Shown piece after piece: positions 37,868-53,555 of a DNA stretch of 64,000 bases. A model generated the notes under the pieces. That model did no database searches and was not told the DNA's origin. It was given only the letters and a program-made list of their open reading frames with translations. Source of the stretch: Butyriboletus loyo (lineage: Eukaryota > Basidiomycota > Agaricomycetes > Boletales > Boletaceae). The stretch covers positions 62,001 through 126,000 of the forward strand of contig JBBPSI010000038.1 of the NCBI GenBank assembly GCA_038093515.1. Reading direction: 5' to 3'. Numbering within the stretch: position 1 is the stretch's first letter; each line of letters opens with the position of its first letter. The translations under genes and the position numbers were made by a program.

Positions 37868-38375
37868 ATGGGAGTCAGAGTCCTTTTTAACGGTACTGTG
37901 CTCGCAGAGTGCGACAACCCCGTCATTCTCGAGGGTAATTATTACTTCCCACCCGACACCGTGCGCAAAGCGAACCTTGCCAGCTCAAATACTTTGTAAG
38001 CACGCCGTTTCGATTTGAAACCATCGCTTAGCTCGACGTGCCAACTTAGAACCACCTGTCCGTGGAAAGGGTACGTGCGTGTAAACGAGAGACGGATGTC
38101 GCTTATGATCCCGGTAATCACAGTACCGCCTCGTATTACTCCGCCGATGTCGACGGAAAGAGAACGAAAGACATCGCGTGGCAAGTTGCCAGGCTGACGT
38201 CCAAGCGTGCCTGATTCTTAGACTTGCCATCCAGGTATTACGCCGAGCCCAGAGAGAAGGCAGCCCACATCAAGGATCACGTCGCTTTCTACAAGGTAAG
38301 CGTGCACATGCACAACGCTCAGATCGCGGCTGGCTGAGCATCATCCAAAAAGAACAAGGTCAACATCGAAGATTG
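37868..38375 (+). CDS. DUF427 domain protein
   Basis: A small (about 102 aa) DUF427 protein, a widespread bacterial and fungal family of unknown biochemical role. It reads MGVRVLFNGTVLAECDNPVI, LEGNYYFPPDTVRKANLASS, then TCPWKGTASYYSADVDGK and DIAWYYAEPREKAAHIKDHV, ending YKNKVNIED. The motif TxCPWKGxAxYY...WYYxEP...IxxHVAFY is diagnostic. Four introns: after AATACTTT, after AAAGG, at 38181-38234 (GC-AG type, needed to write DIAW-YYAEP) and after FYK. The short frame ending SSNTL seen without splicing is not the protein. Confidence 0.88.
38181..38234 (+). other. GC-AG intron in the DUF427 gene
   Basis: The donor gcaagt follows GACATCGCGTG and the acceptor is catccag before GTATTAC. Removing 54 nt rejoins the conserved DIAWYYAEP. 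No GT donor gives the same join. Confidence 0.75.
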
Positions 38376-40214
38376 AATGCATTCCACCTTGCCGTCGTCT
38401 TGTAAGATTCATCATTCTTTCACGACAGTAACCTGGAAACTGTGACTGGGTCTCCGAATGTCGTACACATCCTTCAGTCAAGGCCCACTGGACTTTTTCT
38501 ATCTTTCCAGTAGTAGTCAATGGTCATCAATATTTCTCGGTACTGTCGGGGAGTGATCATGTCCAAACGGTTGTATCGCCCGTGACACGACAGACTGCGG
38601 CATCAAGTCTGATGTTCCTGCGGGTGTCATGGCCAACACTTCGTCATAACGATGGCTAGATCATGTACCGTGGCTACCGTGGCAGCAGGGTATAACTTCA
38701 ACCGGGAATCAGTGCCCGGGCTACTCGACAACTGTGAATCTACCCTGGCACTCTTCCCTCGGTGATTGTTGCGCGCTATACGCGTTACCGATCTCGTATT
38801 TCCGCCTCAGCGGAAAAATCGTTCAAAGAAATGGTCATGGTGATGCACTGGCCGATTTGTTCTTTGCGTTCTCGAGATCTGTCAGTAGATGCCAACCTCG
38901 CTATAGCCTGAGATCTTTGGTTTCCTGCAGCATCCACTCGGAGCTCCGTGAGGCGCTGTTAGTGTCTCCGGGGGTCTACGATGCGGAGCATGAGCGATGC
39001 GTGCGTCGGATCGATGGCTCGCCTGGATGACAAGGCTGACCACGCAGAATGCTTGGCGTTGCTTCCGTGCGCGATTTTTGGTAAACCTTTGATGCGACCA
39101 GGCTTGCGGTCGATGGGAGAAGATGGCGATTAGAAATGTAGGTACTTGATATCATGTGCAAGGTAATCGATGGATCGACGGACGGTGGTGGACAGCATCT
39201 CTATCATAGTAAAACAGGTCGCCTGTCGTTTTCCGTTTGCAGGACCAAGAAAATAAGCAGCGAAGCACGAAACGTTGGCGTGGACAAGTACGTTAAATAA
39301 CCCACTTGCAGCGAAAACGGGGTCGACAGCCCCAGTGCGTCGTAACATCAAATCGTAGTAGGTATCCTCGACACGAGGGATGTTCCATCAGTCACTCTCC
39401 GCAACGGATCTTTCTGTACCAAGCGCGTAGAGCTGAAAAACCTCTCATTCGTGTGCCTGGCTACATATCACCAGAAACGAGGAAAGTTCGAACGAGGCTA
39501 TAAATCCATCTCGCGTTGGCGATGCGGTTCACTGGGCTCCGTTCTGTCATAGGACGATATGATCCATGAATGGTGCTTTTCCCCGAGTACGAAAACATGA
39601 CCAAAGTGTCTGGTCTTGTCTGTTGTGTCATAGCGTCAGGAGCAACAAAAGTTGATGCACAGGCACAGTGCCTGTCCCACATTCCCGTTCTTTGGTCGGA
39701 TTCTTACTATGCGCTGTTTATACTCGTTCGTTTCTGTACAGTCTGATGTTGTGCCAACGAGTCATCACAGGTGACGAAGATGCCAACTCGACACAACACC
39801 GAACAGCCTCGTTGAACTGTTAAGCGGCGGTGATCGGACGAGTACCTGGCCATCGCCTCTAAAAACCGGTGGCTACTCGATGTATCTCCAGCGTTCTTGA
39901 CTCTAGGGCTTTACCTAACGAAGACCACCGTCCAGGGTGTCCCCAGCTGTCATATAATAGGAATTCCACTTGGTCAACTTGTCATTTTACTTCTCTTACT
40001 AACTCGAAACTGAATGTAGGTTACACCGCGAACCTTTAAATATTTATCTGCATGGGTGTATGCTCAGGTACAGTCGCTGCAGGCTTTGCAGGGATCAAGT
40101 CAGGGATCTCCGACCTGAGTCAAGATGACTGGTCGGTTCACGTCCCATATTAACATGGCTCAGTCCAAGCAACGGAAGATAGCGTGGAAGCTGCTCACCC
40201 AAGGACGTCGCGCC
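38376..40214. other. Gene-free interval
   Basis: About 1.8 kb with only short scattered frames on both strands and no coherent splice-linked protein. No repeats or RNA gene were recognised. It separates the housekeeping block from the NLR locus. Confidence 0.5.
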
Positions 40215-43200
40215 TCACGAGCGCCTGGTCCGCTTCGCAGGGGGTAGGTCAGGACTCTCTGACCTTGCGAAACGGTCATATGGCATCCTACGTTGGACAT
40301 CTGGCGATGCCAGTGCTGTCGCTGAGAGGGGGTCCTCGGGCGAGGATTTACACACTGGTACCACCGAGAGCAGGTATTCCACCACCTCGGGTGCTTCCGC
40401 GACGATTGCGACTTGTAGCGGCGTGTCTCCTTCTGAATCAGGCGTCTGTGGATCGCAACCAGAAGTAACGAGGGCCCGAACGATATCAAGGCGATTGCCA
40501 GTTCCAAAATCATTACTATTTCGTATCGCATTGGACAGAATGTCGGGAGGAAGCGGGTTGTTCAGAGGGAGGAGATACTTTATGAGCTTGATACGCCCAT
40601 AGTCTAAAGCGATGTAAAGCGGTGTATCCCCGTAATCGTTGGGTGCCGCAGGGTCGCAACCGCACTTGACGAGAAATCTGACAACCTCAAGTGCATCGTC
40701 TTCGTTGCAGTCATCTTCGCCGTCGTCCCCTGAGGGATGGATAGCGCCTGTTGCGACGTGTAACATGGTGCCTCCGTCCGATGTGTTCAGCATACTCGCT
40801 CCTTGTGTGTTGAGGAAATTGATCATTGGTAATTGGGGTTGGCGCATCTCGAATGCAATGAACAGAGCATCGGAAGGCAAAGGTGCACCGAGGGAAGAAA
40901 AGTATCGTGCGACGGAGACGTAACCTCGTTCAATAGCAAGATGAAGAGGAGTTTTTTCATCAGAGTTTACTTCGAGGGGATGGCAGCCACGATTGACCAG
41001 GAATTTCTAGAACATCATATTCATCGTCGAATGTCTGTATCACGATGTGAAGCTGAGAGTCTCCGTTGCTAGCGTATGCATGGAAGCCGACTCCATTCTC
41101 CACCAGGAAGCGGAGCTGAAGATAGCGTGCAACAAATATGTGGCCTTGTTCGACAGCGATGTGAGGAGGTGTGGTTCCACGAGAATTGGCTTTGAGGGGA
41201 TCACAGCCATAACCAACCAGACATTTTACAGCCTCCAAAGCCTCATTGTCGTCAGTGAAGGACCGCAATACAACATGGAGCACAGACTCTCCATCGCTAG
41301 TGTGCGCAAGAACATCAGCTCCGTTTTCGACCACTAAGCGGAGCATTCGTAGTGTTTTCCATCTTCCCCAAGGGTTCAATGTAAGGAGCAGGTCAGAAGG
41401 GAGAGTCGAACAAAGAGTAAGAAGATATCGTGCAACAGAGACGTGGCCTTTTTCGATAGCGATGCAAAGTGGAGTCATTCTCTGAGAATTGGCTTCGAGG
41501 GGATCACAGCGACGATCAATCAAGAGTTTCACAGCCTCCAAAGTATCACTGTCGTCATCGAAGAACTGTAACACGATATGAAGCACAGAGTCTCCATAAG
41601 TGGTGTGTGCAAGGACGTTAGCTCCGTTTTCGACCAATAAATGGATCATTTGTGCAGTCCTCCATCTGCCCAAAGAGTCCAGTGTGACGAGGATGTCCGA
41701 AGGGAGGGAAGTATCAACGGTAAGAAGATAGCGTGCAACAAAAATGTGGCCTTGTTCGATGGCGATGTAGAGAGGAGTGATTCCCTGAGAATTGGCTTTG
41801 AGGGGATCGCAGCGACGATCAATCAAGAGTTTCACAGCCTCCAAAGCACCACCGTCGTCATCGAAGAACTGCAACACGATATGGAGCACAGAGTCTCCAT
41901 CAGTGGTGTGTGCAAGGACGTTAGCTCCGTTTTCGACCAACAAACGGATCATTTGTGCTGTCGTCCACCCACCCCACGGGCAACGGGACAAGGCGACCAG
42001 CATGTCGGAAGGGAGTGGAGTGCCAAGAGTAAGAAGATATTGTGCGACAGAGACGTAGCCGGATCGAACAGCGTTGTAGAGAGGTGTTTGTCCACGAGAA
42101 TTGACTTCAAGGTGATCACAGCCATAACTTTCAATCAAGAGTTTGACGGCCTCCAATATATGATTCTCGCCGGAATCTTTGTCCTCGCCGGAATCCTCGT
42201 CAGAATCCTCATCCTCAAAATCCTCGTCCTCATCGGTATCATCATCGGCATCACAAGGCCGTAGTATCGCATGCAGCACAGAGTCTCGTTTGCTGGTATG
42301 CGCGAGGACATTTGCTTTACCGCCTACCAGGAACCGGATCATAGGTGTTGTCCTCCATCTGCCCGGACAGAGAGGCAACGTGACAAGCAGGTCAGGAGGG
42401 AGAGGGGTGCCAAGGATAAGAAGATATCGTGCAACGGAGAAGTAGCCTTCTTCAACTGCAAATTGAAAGCATGTTTCTCCATCTGAGCTGAGTGCGAAAT
42501 CCCCGTCGACAACCTGAACAAATCTTCGTATTATTGCAATGAGGTCTTGTTCAGTGATATCCCAATATCGTAGCAAACGGTTTGAGATGTTCATTGATCG
42601 CAAGATCGGCTCGTTTGGACTGTTCAAGTCCTCCGCAAATTCGTCGGTCTGCACCAATACCCTCGCAACAGAAAACGGGATCTCGGTTTCGTCGGGGTTG
42701 AATACTGAATCCGTGAATATGTAAGGGGGTATAGTGCTCCCTTCAAAGAGGGTAACCATGTTATAGTGTCGATTCTGGAAAGCAACTTTGATGGGCAAAG
42801 ACTGACAAGATCCGTCAGTCTCCCAGCCTCTGTAGTTTAATCTGGCACCTTGCAACAGTAGCGTGCGAGCATGTCCGCCCTTGTTGAAACACGCAGCATA
42901 CACCAATGGATTCGTGCCCTCCTTAGGTCTGAGTGGGGTGCAAAAGGACCTGCTCAGAAGCGAATTCGGAGCAAAAGCCACAAGAATATAAAGTAGGAGA
43001 TCATGTCTTGCCATAGGCCAAGATGGGTTAGTGGAACCGATTGCCCGTCCAGCAGAGATGCACATGCAATCCCACATATTGAAATGTCGTTGGATGTCCT
43101 CCGCAAGCATACTTATGTCGTGCAAAGCTGATTTAAACAGTGATGGCCCAAGGTACCGAAAGTGATCAAGAGCTTCGTCGAGCACGTAGTCGCGAAGTGG

Positions 43201-45884
43201 CAGTGACATGAAATGGAGTCGGTCCCTACTTTGAAAGGAGACACCACTGTGAATGGTGGCGTCGGCTGGTGCATTGCTGGAGCCACCAGGTCCCGCGACC
43301 GCATTGAGACATATAGAAATATAGAACATGCATGACCGGGCTAGCTGTAAGTGTGCACATTCCAAGTTGACACGGTATCGTGGTAATTTGGCGCGCGTAA
43401 AATCGCCTATGGGGTACTCCTACACACAGAAGGGAGGTCAGTTGTGCGCAAACACATTAATCAGTCTCCAACTTACCTTGACGCTGGAATGAGATAGGAT
43501 AATGATTTCCGTCTTTTCACTATAAGTCACTAGGCTCCCACACGCATCCAACAAGACCCCACTGTGCATCGGTCCGATGTCAGAATCCAGTGTGCGCGTC
43601 TTAAGATTGATTGATAACCCCTCCATGATTTCGGGTAACCGCAAAGGCCGTAGCGTCGCCACGAGCCAAATCAATGCTCGTCGGGCTAGCTGTCCCTGCA
43701 GAACCTCCGTATCGATCGCAAGGAGAATTCTCTCATAGGTTTCAACGAGTCCCTTGGGTAGGCTGTTGAGAGCACTGCGGACTTCTTTTCGGGTTATGCA
43801 TTTATCAAGCGTGTCGATTGAACATTGAATCCACCGGAACCTTGGAAAGTTCTCAGTCTCCACATTTTGACATAGAGCACGAGTCCCTACATGCCGTCCG
43901 CCTTGTCGCACAAAACGGTGCGGATCTCCATCTTGAATCCGGAGTCGAGGTCTCTTAACCGTCGGCGAGCGTCCAGTTCTCGAGTGACATGCAGTTCGAT
44001 ATCTGCCGACACGTTGTCTGCTATGTCATCCATTGACAGGAATGGAAGACCCGAGAGGTCATCCGGGATGGCCGGCTGGTCACGAAGAGCCGTACATGTC
44101 CTTTGATCACCATGAGAGCCTGGATAAGTCCCCAAACATCCTTGGATTCATCTAAGGCATCCACGACGACCAGAGGCTTCTGATTAAACAGCCTGGCCAC
44201 ACGAGATACAATTTCAACGAGTTTCTTGGCATTGCTGAGTGTTCCACCACCCCATTTTTTTCCCTGATCAAGTCACCAAATATATTCCCAAGATCGACAA
44301 CGCGACCACGAAGTTGATGCAGTAGCTGGGATACGATTGAGCGCAGCACTTCCGCAGTGCTTGTAAATCGCTCGGTTCGAAAATCACAATAGAAAAATGT
44401 AAGAATTTCTTTCGCAAGGACTCCTTGAAGGAATCGACAACGAACGACCTATAAGTAGATTCAATACCATTAAAATATATAAAATGTAAACATACGCCAA
44501 TACAGATTTACCTGCCCCAGCTATGATCACAACCAGGTCTGTAAAGGATGGTTAGTAGAATTTCAGAGATCTTACGTTTGCCTCGCAACCACAAGAACCC
44601 ACTCTCACTATCTCTCCACGTTTTGTATTGGGTTGTGTCAAATAGCCATTTGCATGTACCTTCTTGACGAAGCAGCAATGTATCATCCTGTTTTGCAGCG
44701 CACTTCAATCCGTCGAGCCACTCCAATATCTCTTCCAATCTCCTTTCTGAGAGAATGTCTGCATAGTCGCGCGTAAGTGAAAATGTCAATGAACAGTGTA
44801 ATTACTACCTTCCTCCTCCCTCTGCTTGTTCGTCTTCATTTGATGTCTCCTCCGTGGAAGCGCGGATCTGTCCCGGTATATAACTGTCTCCAGTTCAGTA
44901 GTGCTGAGCAACGATTAGATGCTCATCCGTCGTATCATGAGCCTTAACATACTCAAGGTCCGACTGAACGGAAACCGAAAAACCTTGGTCGACGTCAGAT
45001 CCTTCCTGTGTGACATGCTCCGCCTCGCCACCTTGGTAGAAACCCGGATTCAGAGGCACGGTGAGGCTAAATACCGATTAGAGGGTGGTCCTTCATAGTA
45101 CCATCAAACTTACTTGATTTCTATCTGGGCGGGAACTGGAAACCTTGGCTCAAGATTAGCTTCCCCTTCCATGCTGTGGTTTCGAGATTGGGATGCATCT
45201 TGCTGATTTTGAACTGCCTTCTCGTTATTCCTGAGTGGTATTGTTATGCATAGGCTGGCACCAGGTGATGAAGAGACCCACCAGATCTCTGTTGGGAACA
45301 AGAAATGAAAACATCCTTTGTATGAATTGAAGAGATCGACAACTTCCTTTATTTTGTCTTGTGCGGCAGTTGGGCCTCGTCCTCTTTGAAAGATACGAGA
45401 AATCCACGAGAAGGTATCTTTCTGGAGTAAACTTTCCATCTGCCTTAGTCTCCCTAGGCACTCTTGTGGTCCATCCGTGCTGAGCCAGTCATGTCAACCC
45501 CAAGACCTTCTCCCGCTGGTTTGCCAAGGATACTTGCAAGGCACCCGCAAGCCACGGAAATTTTTCGCATGTCTTCTTCCAACTGGAAATGACAACGTGA
45601 AACGCTATTCAAATCCAAGCGATCAGCATACTCGTTGGCAACAGTGACGACTTGGTCTGAGGCAGATGCGATATTGCAAAAAATCTTGCGCGAACGCTCC
45701 ATGGATGATGATCAACGATATGGAGAATACTGAGCGCTAGTTCTCCCCAGCCACTGACCGAAGAAACCTGCAGCACGTGTGTAATGTACAACTGATAGCG
45801 GTGGTTGTAAGAAAGGAGTCACGGCAATATCAAGACCCAACTTACGTCAATGCCTACTGTAATGTAGGAATCGCCAACTAGCAT
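40215..45884 (-). CDS. NLR-like STAND protein: helical N-domain, NACHT, ankyrin repeats; frame possibly broken
   Basis: A fungal NLR-like receptor candidate, probably for heterokaryon or xenorecognition. A helical N-terminal region (IASASDQVVTVANEYADRLD; MRKISVACGCLASILGKPAG; FSWISRIFQRGRG) is followed by DYADILSERRLEEILEWLDG. The NACHT P-loop WLRGKPGAGKSVLA is rebuilt across an intron near 44514-44572. Walker B-like KPLVVVDALDES and sensor HVRLFVTSRP follow. A helical winged part (DGMFRWIQCSIDTL; LPKGLVETYERILLAI) and a linker lead to a long ankyrin array from about 42.9 kb to 40.3 kb, ending PPAKRTRRS. Three places break the frame without a good intron: an A7 run near 44258, just after VTSRP near 44078, and the array near 41003. 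They could be real decay or assembly errors. The start (45884) and 5' exons are tentative. Confidence 0.7.
41100..42110 (-). repeat. Tandem 303-bp ankyrin-coding units
   Basis: Units of 101 codons repeat at 303-bp spacing; for example the reverse complement of GGTCGAAAACGGAGC occurs with matching phase at 41318, 41621 and 41924. Each unit encodes SVLHIVLQFFDDD, LEAVKLLIDRRCDPL, TPLYIAIEQGHIFVARYLL, a LPSD-LLVTL spacer and LLVENGANVLAHT, that is, about three ankyrin-type helix pairs. Adjacent units 41470-41650 and 41773-41953 are nearly identical. The outermost C-terminal unit (near 41100) has an in-frame loss of about 25 residues, and the upstream unit (near 42200) carries an acidic insertion rich in Asp/Glu. 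Confidence 0.85.
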
Positions 45885-45978
45885 TGCAGTTCTACTGTAT
45901 GATGGGGCTTGAAGCTTGACTTCTAGATGTTGTTGCCGTGCCTGGACCAGCCCTCCCGATAATCTACATGTTTAGAAA

Positions 45979-46937
45979 CTACTCGTCGTCTTCCGCTTCT
46001 TCGTCTTCCTCGTCCTGTTCACCGCTGGCAATTCTGTCTTGTTTCTCTTTCTGCCTCCGCAGGTACTCGCGACACCGGTCTTCTGCTTCCTTCCGCGTGA
46101 GGATTTCGAGTCTGGTCTTGCGAGTCTCGGATGTAATCAATATCCTTGAAAGTATGAAACGTTGAAGAAACGCGGGGGAACCGTTTTTTCCTCTGCATCA
46201 TATTCCTGTGAATAACGCGCGACGTCAACGCCAAGGTACGATTAATGGACTGGAGCATAATCACTCCTGAAATGTGATGATTGCTGGGGTTATCCAGACG
46301 GTGGAATATGTTCCCTTGTTCGCAAGTAACGTGCACCGTCCATTCATCTAACAATGCGATCGATGAGGGTTTGGAGAAATGATGGGCGTGATCTATGTAC
46401 CACCCAGATCATAGGTGTAGACGATTGCAATCTGTGAACTCGGACATTGGCCATCGCTGACGTTGTTGGCCTCGTTGTGTGACCAGATACTCTCGAGAGT
46501 GACCTCCTTTTCCTCCATTGTCATGACGCTATCAAATTTGTCCTTTCTGCGCGTGACTTTGGGTTGTACGCGATAAATGGGCTGGTTTGCCGGTTCAAAG
46601 CGCCTCCAATGGTCGATTGCCCAGGAATCATTCTGTTCGTAATCTTCGAGGGGGCACTTGCGACCACAAGACTTGATGGTGACTAACTCCTCATCGTCGT
46701 GGAGAACGACAAAACCTCTGCGTAGTGGAGATGAGAGTCACTCCATCCGAATATATACTGGATCAACGTATGGAGGTTGGCAAAGGTGAACGTGAGTGGT
46801 AGGCGGATGATGCGATAGACTCTGAACCTGGCGAACTGGAAACGGAGCTGGATGTAATCTGTCGTATTCCGTGGCGATATGTAGAGGTTTGGTCGAGCCT
46901 TGTCATTGCTGAAAAGATCATCTGGGTCGTCAAACAT
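45979..46937 (-). CDS. pRiA4b ORF-3-like domain protein
   Basis: A protein with the plasmid pRiA4b ORF-3 domain, known mainly from bacterial plasmid- and transposon-associated genes and also found scattered in fungi; its function is unknown. It starts MFDDPDDLFSNDKARPNLYI. The domain core reads RFQFARFRVYRIIRLPLTFT, FANLHTLIQYIFGWSDSHLH (the family motif LxxLHxxIQxxFGWxDSHLH), then YAEVLSF and, after introns, the catalytic-like QIAIVYTYDLGD and WTVHVTCE segment. It ends with a basic helix (RKEAEDRCREYLRRQKEKQD) and an acidic tail. Introns are required near 46720, 46420, 46290 and 46200. It lies just upstream of the NLR on the same strand and is divergent from PRP2 (119 bp). Confidence 0.72.
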
Positions 46938-47056
46938 GGTGGACGATGAGCCTGAATCGCGATTATCCTTGTCGTCGCACAGTGGTTTGTCGGCTTAGCT
47001 CATCTCATTACCACTCGCCGCCGAGTACAGTTACTACTTACTGATTGACGACATTC

Positions 47057-50964
<3,908 letters not shown>

Positions 50965-51250
50965 TTGTGGGTTGCAATTGGTACTGTCAGCTTCCTTTCT
51001 CTAGATGCACTACTCTGTTGATCGTTGCTCACGTAGTGCAGCCATAGTTGTAATTTTGAGATGTCCAGCTAACCATACTTATTGCCATATTGTAGTGCTA
51101 TGTGTGGCCTCTCGGTGATTCACATATCAACGCAGCTTGCATCAATATATAGTACAGCGCAACTAGTCAAACTCTCAAGTATCATACAGGCATGTACATG
51201 ATACAGACGGATTACAGCTGCACGCCAACCAACACTTTTGCCGTTGGGAC

Positions 51251-53474
51251 TTACTGTGCCCAGTTTGATTCTTTGAGAAGGTCACGAAGATGTTTGGCCT
51301 CTTCATAATAGTCTAGTTGGCTTATCTTCGAAATCCCGTATCTCACGCGCGTTTGATCCTATGCGAAAGATGAATGCCATCCTGAACTTGAATGATACGT
51401 CTGCTCACGTTGTAAGTATCTTGTTTGGCACGGCAGCTGATGTTAAAAGTCTTTCCCGCCGACTGCGCCATGAGAGCGTTATACTTGGATTCGTCACGCT
51501 CCTTGACACAAATTAAGTGAGCAACCACGTACAAGAGTGTATGGTACCTACCTTGATGTCCATGATCTCATCTGCAGTTTTCCCAAACACTGCGAGGCCG
51601 GCATCGTTGAACCCTTGCAACCAAGCTTGGCCAGACCAATCCGCTACTGCCATGGACATGATGTATCTGGCCGGCCGAGTCAAGATCCTAGTCGTAGATA
51701 TAATAAGAGTGCATTGTACATACCGATGTTCTGGGCGGTCAAACGTCTTTTCACATTTTTCACACCGCCAACTATTATTACCCAACTCGGTGACTTTCTT
51801 GTTGCAGCCTTGCGTAGGACACGCGGGGTATGCAATATTTTCGCTCTTTATGTGCATCACTGTAGCACGGACAGAGAAGAAGTCTGCTTTGTCAGACATG
51901 CCGAGCTGCGATTCTTTAACGTCGCTGATGTGACGCGTTTCGTTGCGGTTGAAGCCACCAAACGATGATCCACCGGACGACGTCGAGTTTGAGTGGGATT
52001 GGAAGGACTTCTCGGCCCCAATGCCGTCGTACCAGCCACGGAGCAAATGAGCTTCCTCAATGTCAGGAGAAATCGTCATGTAGCTCGAAGACAGCGTTGA
52101 AAGGCTCCGTCCTGGGTTTGGGATGTAGCAAGCATAGTGAATCGCGCTGCAGGCGTACCTCCAAAATCTCCAACTTTAACACCTTTGAATGCAACAACAG
52201 GAAGATCATCAGCTGTGAATGTCTCTGCCTGTCTCCCCCAGATCGTCATCCTAACGGAGTAGAGCGACTTGTCCACGATGGTAAGGTCACGTTTCGCCAC
52301 CTGGAAATGACGCTCAGCCGATGGGATGGTCGATGAGGCGGCACTTACTGATTTATTGGTTGCTTTGGAGATAACTTCACCGAGAGATCCAACTTCTTTG
52401 ACGATGCCGATAACATCTACTTTCATTAAGTCACTTGAACAAGCTCTTCACTAGATTTACGTACCACAAGTTGAATCTTTCTGGAGGTCTTCCAGAGACG
52501 ATAGTGGGGTAAAGTTGTACCTAATCATCGGTAAATTGCTTGCGTCGACACACTGTAACATCAATTCGTTAGCCCAATGCCCATTGTTGATCGAATGAAC
52601 AACCTCTTCAATTTCTGTGTTCTTTTCGAGGTTTATCTCGTAGTCGTTTTGGACGTTGGAAAACTTTTTCTTGGCAAGATTCACTCTGCCCTTCGAAATG
52701 TAGTAGACTTTGCCTTCCTCAAACTTCTCATAAAGCTCGTCCACAACTGCGTTAAAACCACTTGCACGGATCTCGCCTGTCTCATCCATTAAAGTCACAT
52801 TAAAGAGTTTTCCCTCCCCACGTTGATTGGACCAGGTTCTGATGTCGCTTTTCTGAGTAACGCGAGCCTTGATTGTCCAGTTGTTTTGATAAGGGCTAAG
52901 ACCTTCGATCGGATATATGGATCTACCCTGCCTACCACCAGCGCCAGAGCGAGTTGTAGTCGGTCGACTGGAAGAAGCGAGGGTCTGTGGAGCCATGGTC
53001 GCCGACGGCTCAGGGGTTTCGGTAACCATATTGGCGGGAGCGCCGATTGAGTTTGGAGCTGCGACTGGATTGCCAATTTTTTCCTCATCTCTGGAGACGA
53101 CGCGAAGATCGAGAATGATGATGAGTCTAGACAAACATGAGTGCCATCATCCGAGTCGGATAAGGAAGGCCGGACCTCTTATCTTGTACAAAGTTGCACG
53201 TAAGCTTGCCAACGACCACGATGGTGTTCTTGACAATGTCTCCGCGAGACACGAGCTCGTTGAGCTGTGTCGCAAGCATGGCCTGGACGAAGTGAACGCC
53301 ATCTGAGAGGATAATGCGATACCTCTCGAGGGCCGAAACCGAGCTCGTTACTTGGTTCACCTTTTTGATGGAGAGCAATTGGACGGTGTAACCCGCGCCT
53401 AGCTCGTCAATCTCGGTTGGAGAGGCCTCGCTGAGGCGTGAACAGATGCCTGCTGAGAGCTGCTGTTGGGACAT
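51251..53474 (-). CDS. RFA1: Replication protein A large subunit
   Basis: The 70-kDa subunit of the single-strand DNA-binding RPA complex. It starts [20 protein letters not shown], with the N-terminal OB fold ([20 protein letters not shown]). A Pro/Ser-rich linker follows, then DBD-A ([40 protein letters not shown]), DBD-B ([32 protein letters not shown]) and DBD-C with a four-Cys zinc ribbon ([10 protein letters not shown] and [10 protein letters not shown]). The trimerisation helix region follows: DTYN, intron, [20 protein letters not shown], ending ESNWAQ. The last intron (gtgagcag...cgcatag) is needed; without it the frame ends prematurely. Key aromatic and zinc residues are present. It is divergent from the PEX8-like gene (81 bp). 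Confidence 0.95.
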
Positions 53475-53555
53475 GGTGGATGAGCGGGGAGAGGCGAGGC
53501 ACGGACGCGTCGCGTTATTTGTACTAAATGCGTCTTTGTTTGTTGTCTTCTGACC

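Noticed and set aside
38734..39030. Plus-strand frame of 98 codons
   Set aside because: Isolated, no splice-linked neighbours, low-information composition and no recognisable motif.
45938..46165. Plus-strand serine-run frame
   Set aside because: It is the complement of the acidic C-terminal tail of the pRiA4b-like protein.
45979..46937. Idea that the pRiA4b-like gene marks an inserted bacterial mobile element
   Set aside because: The gene has several introns and no terminal repeats or transposase nearby; it looks like a resident fungal gene.
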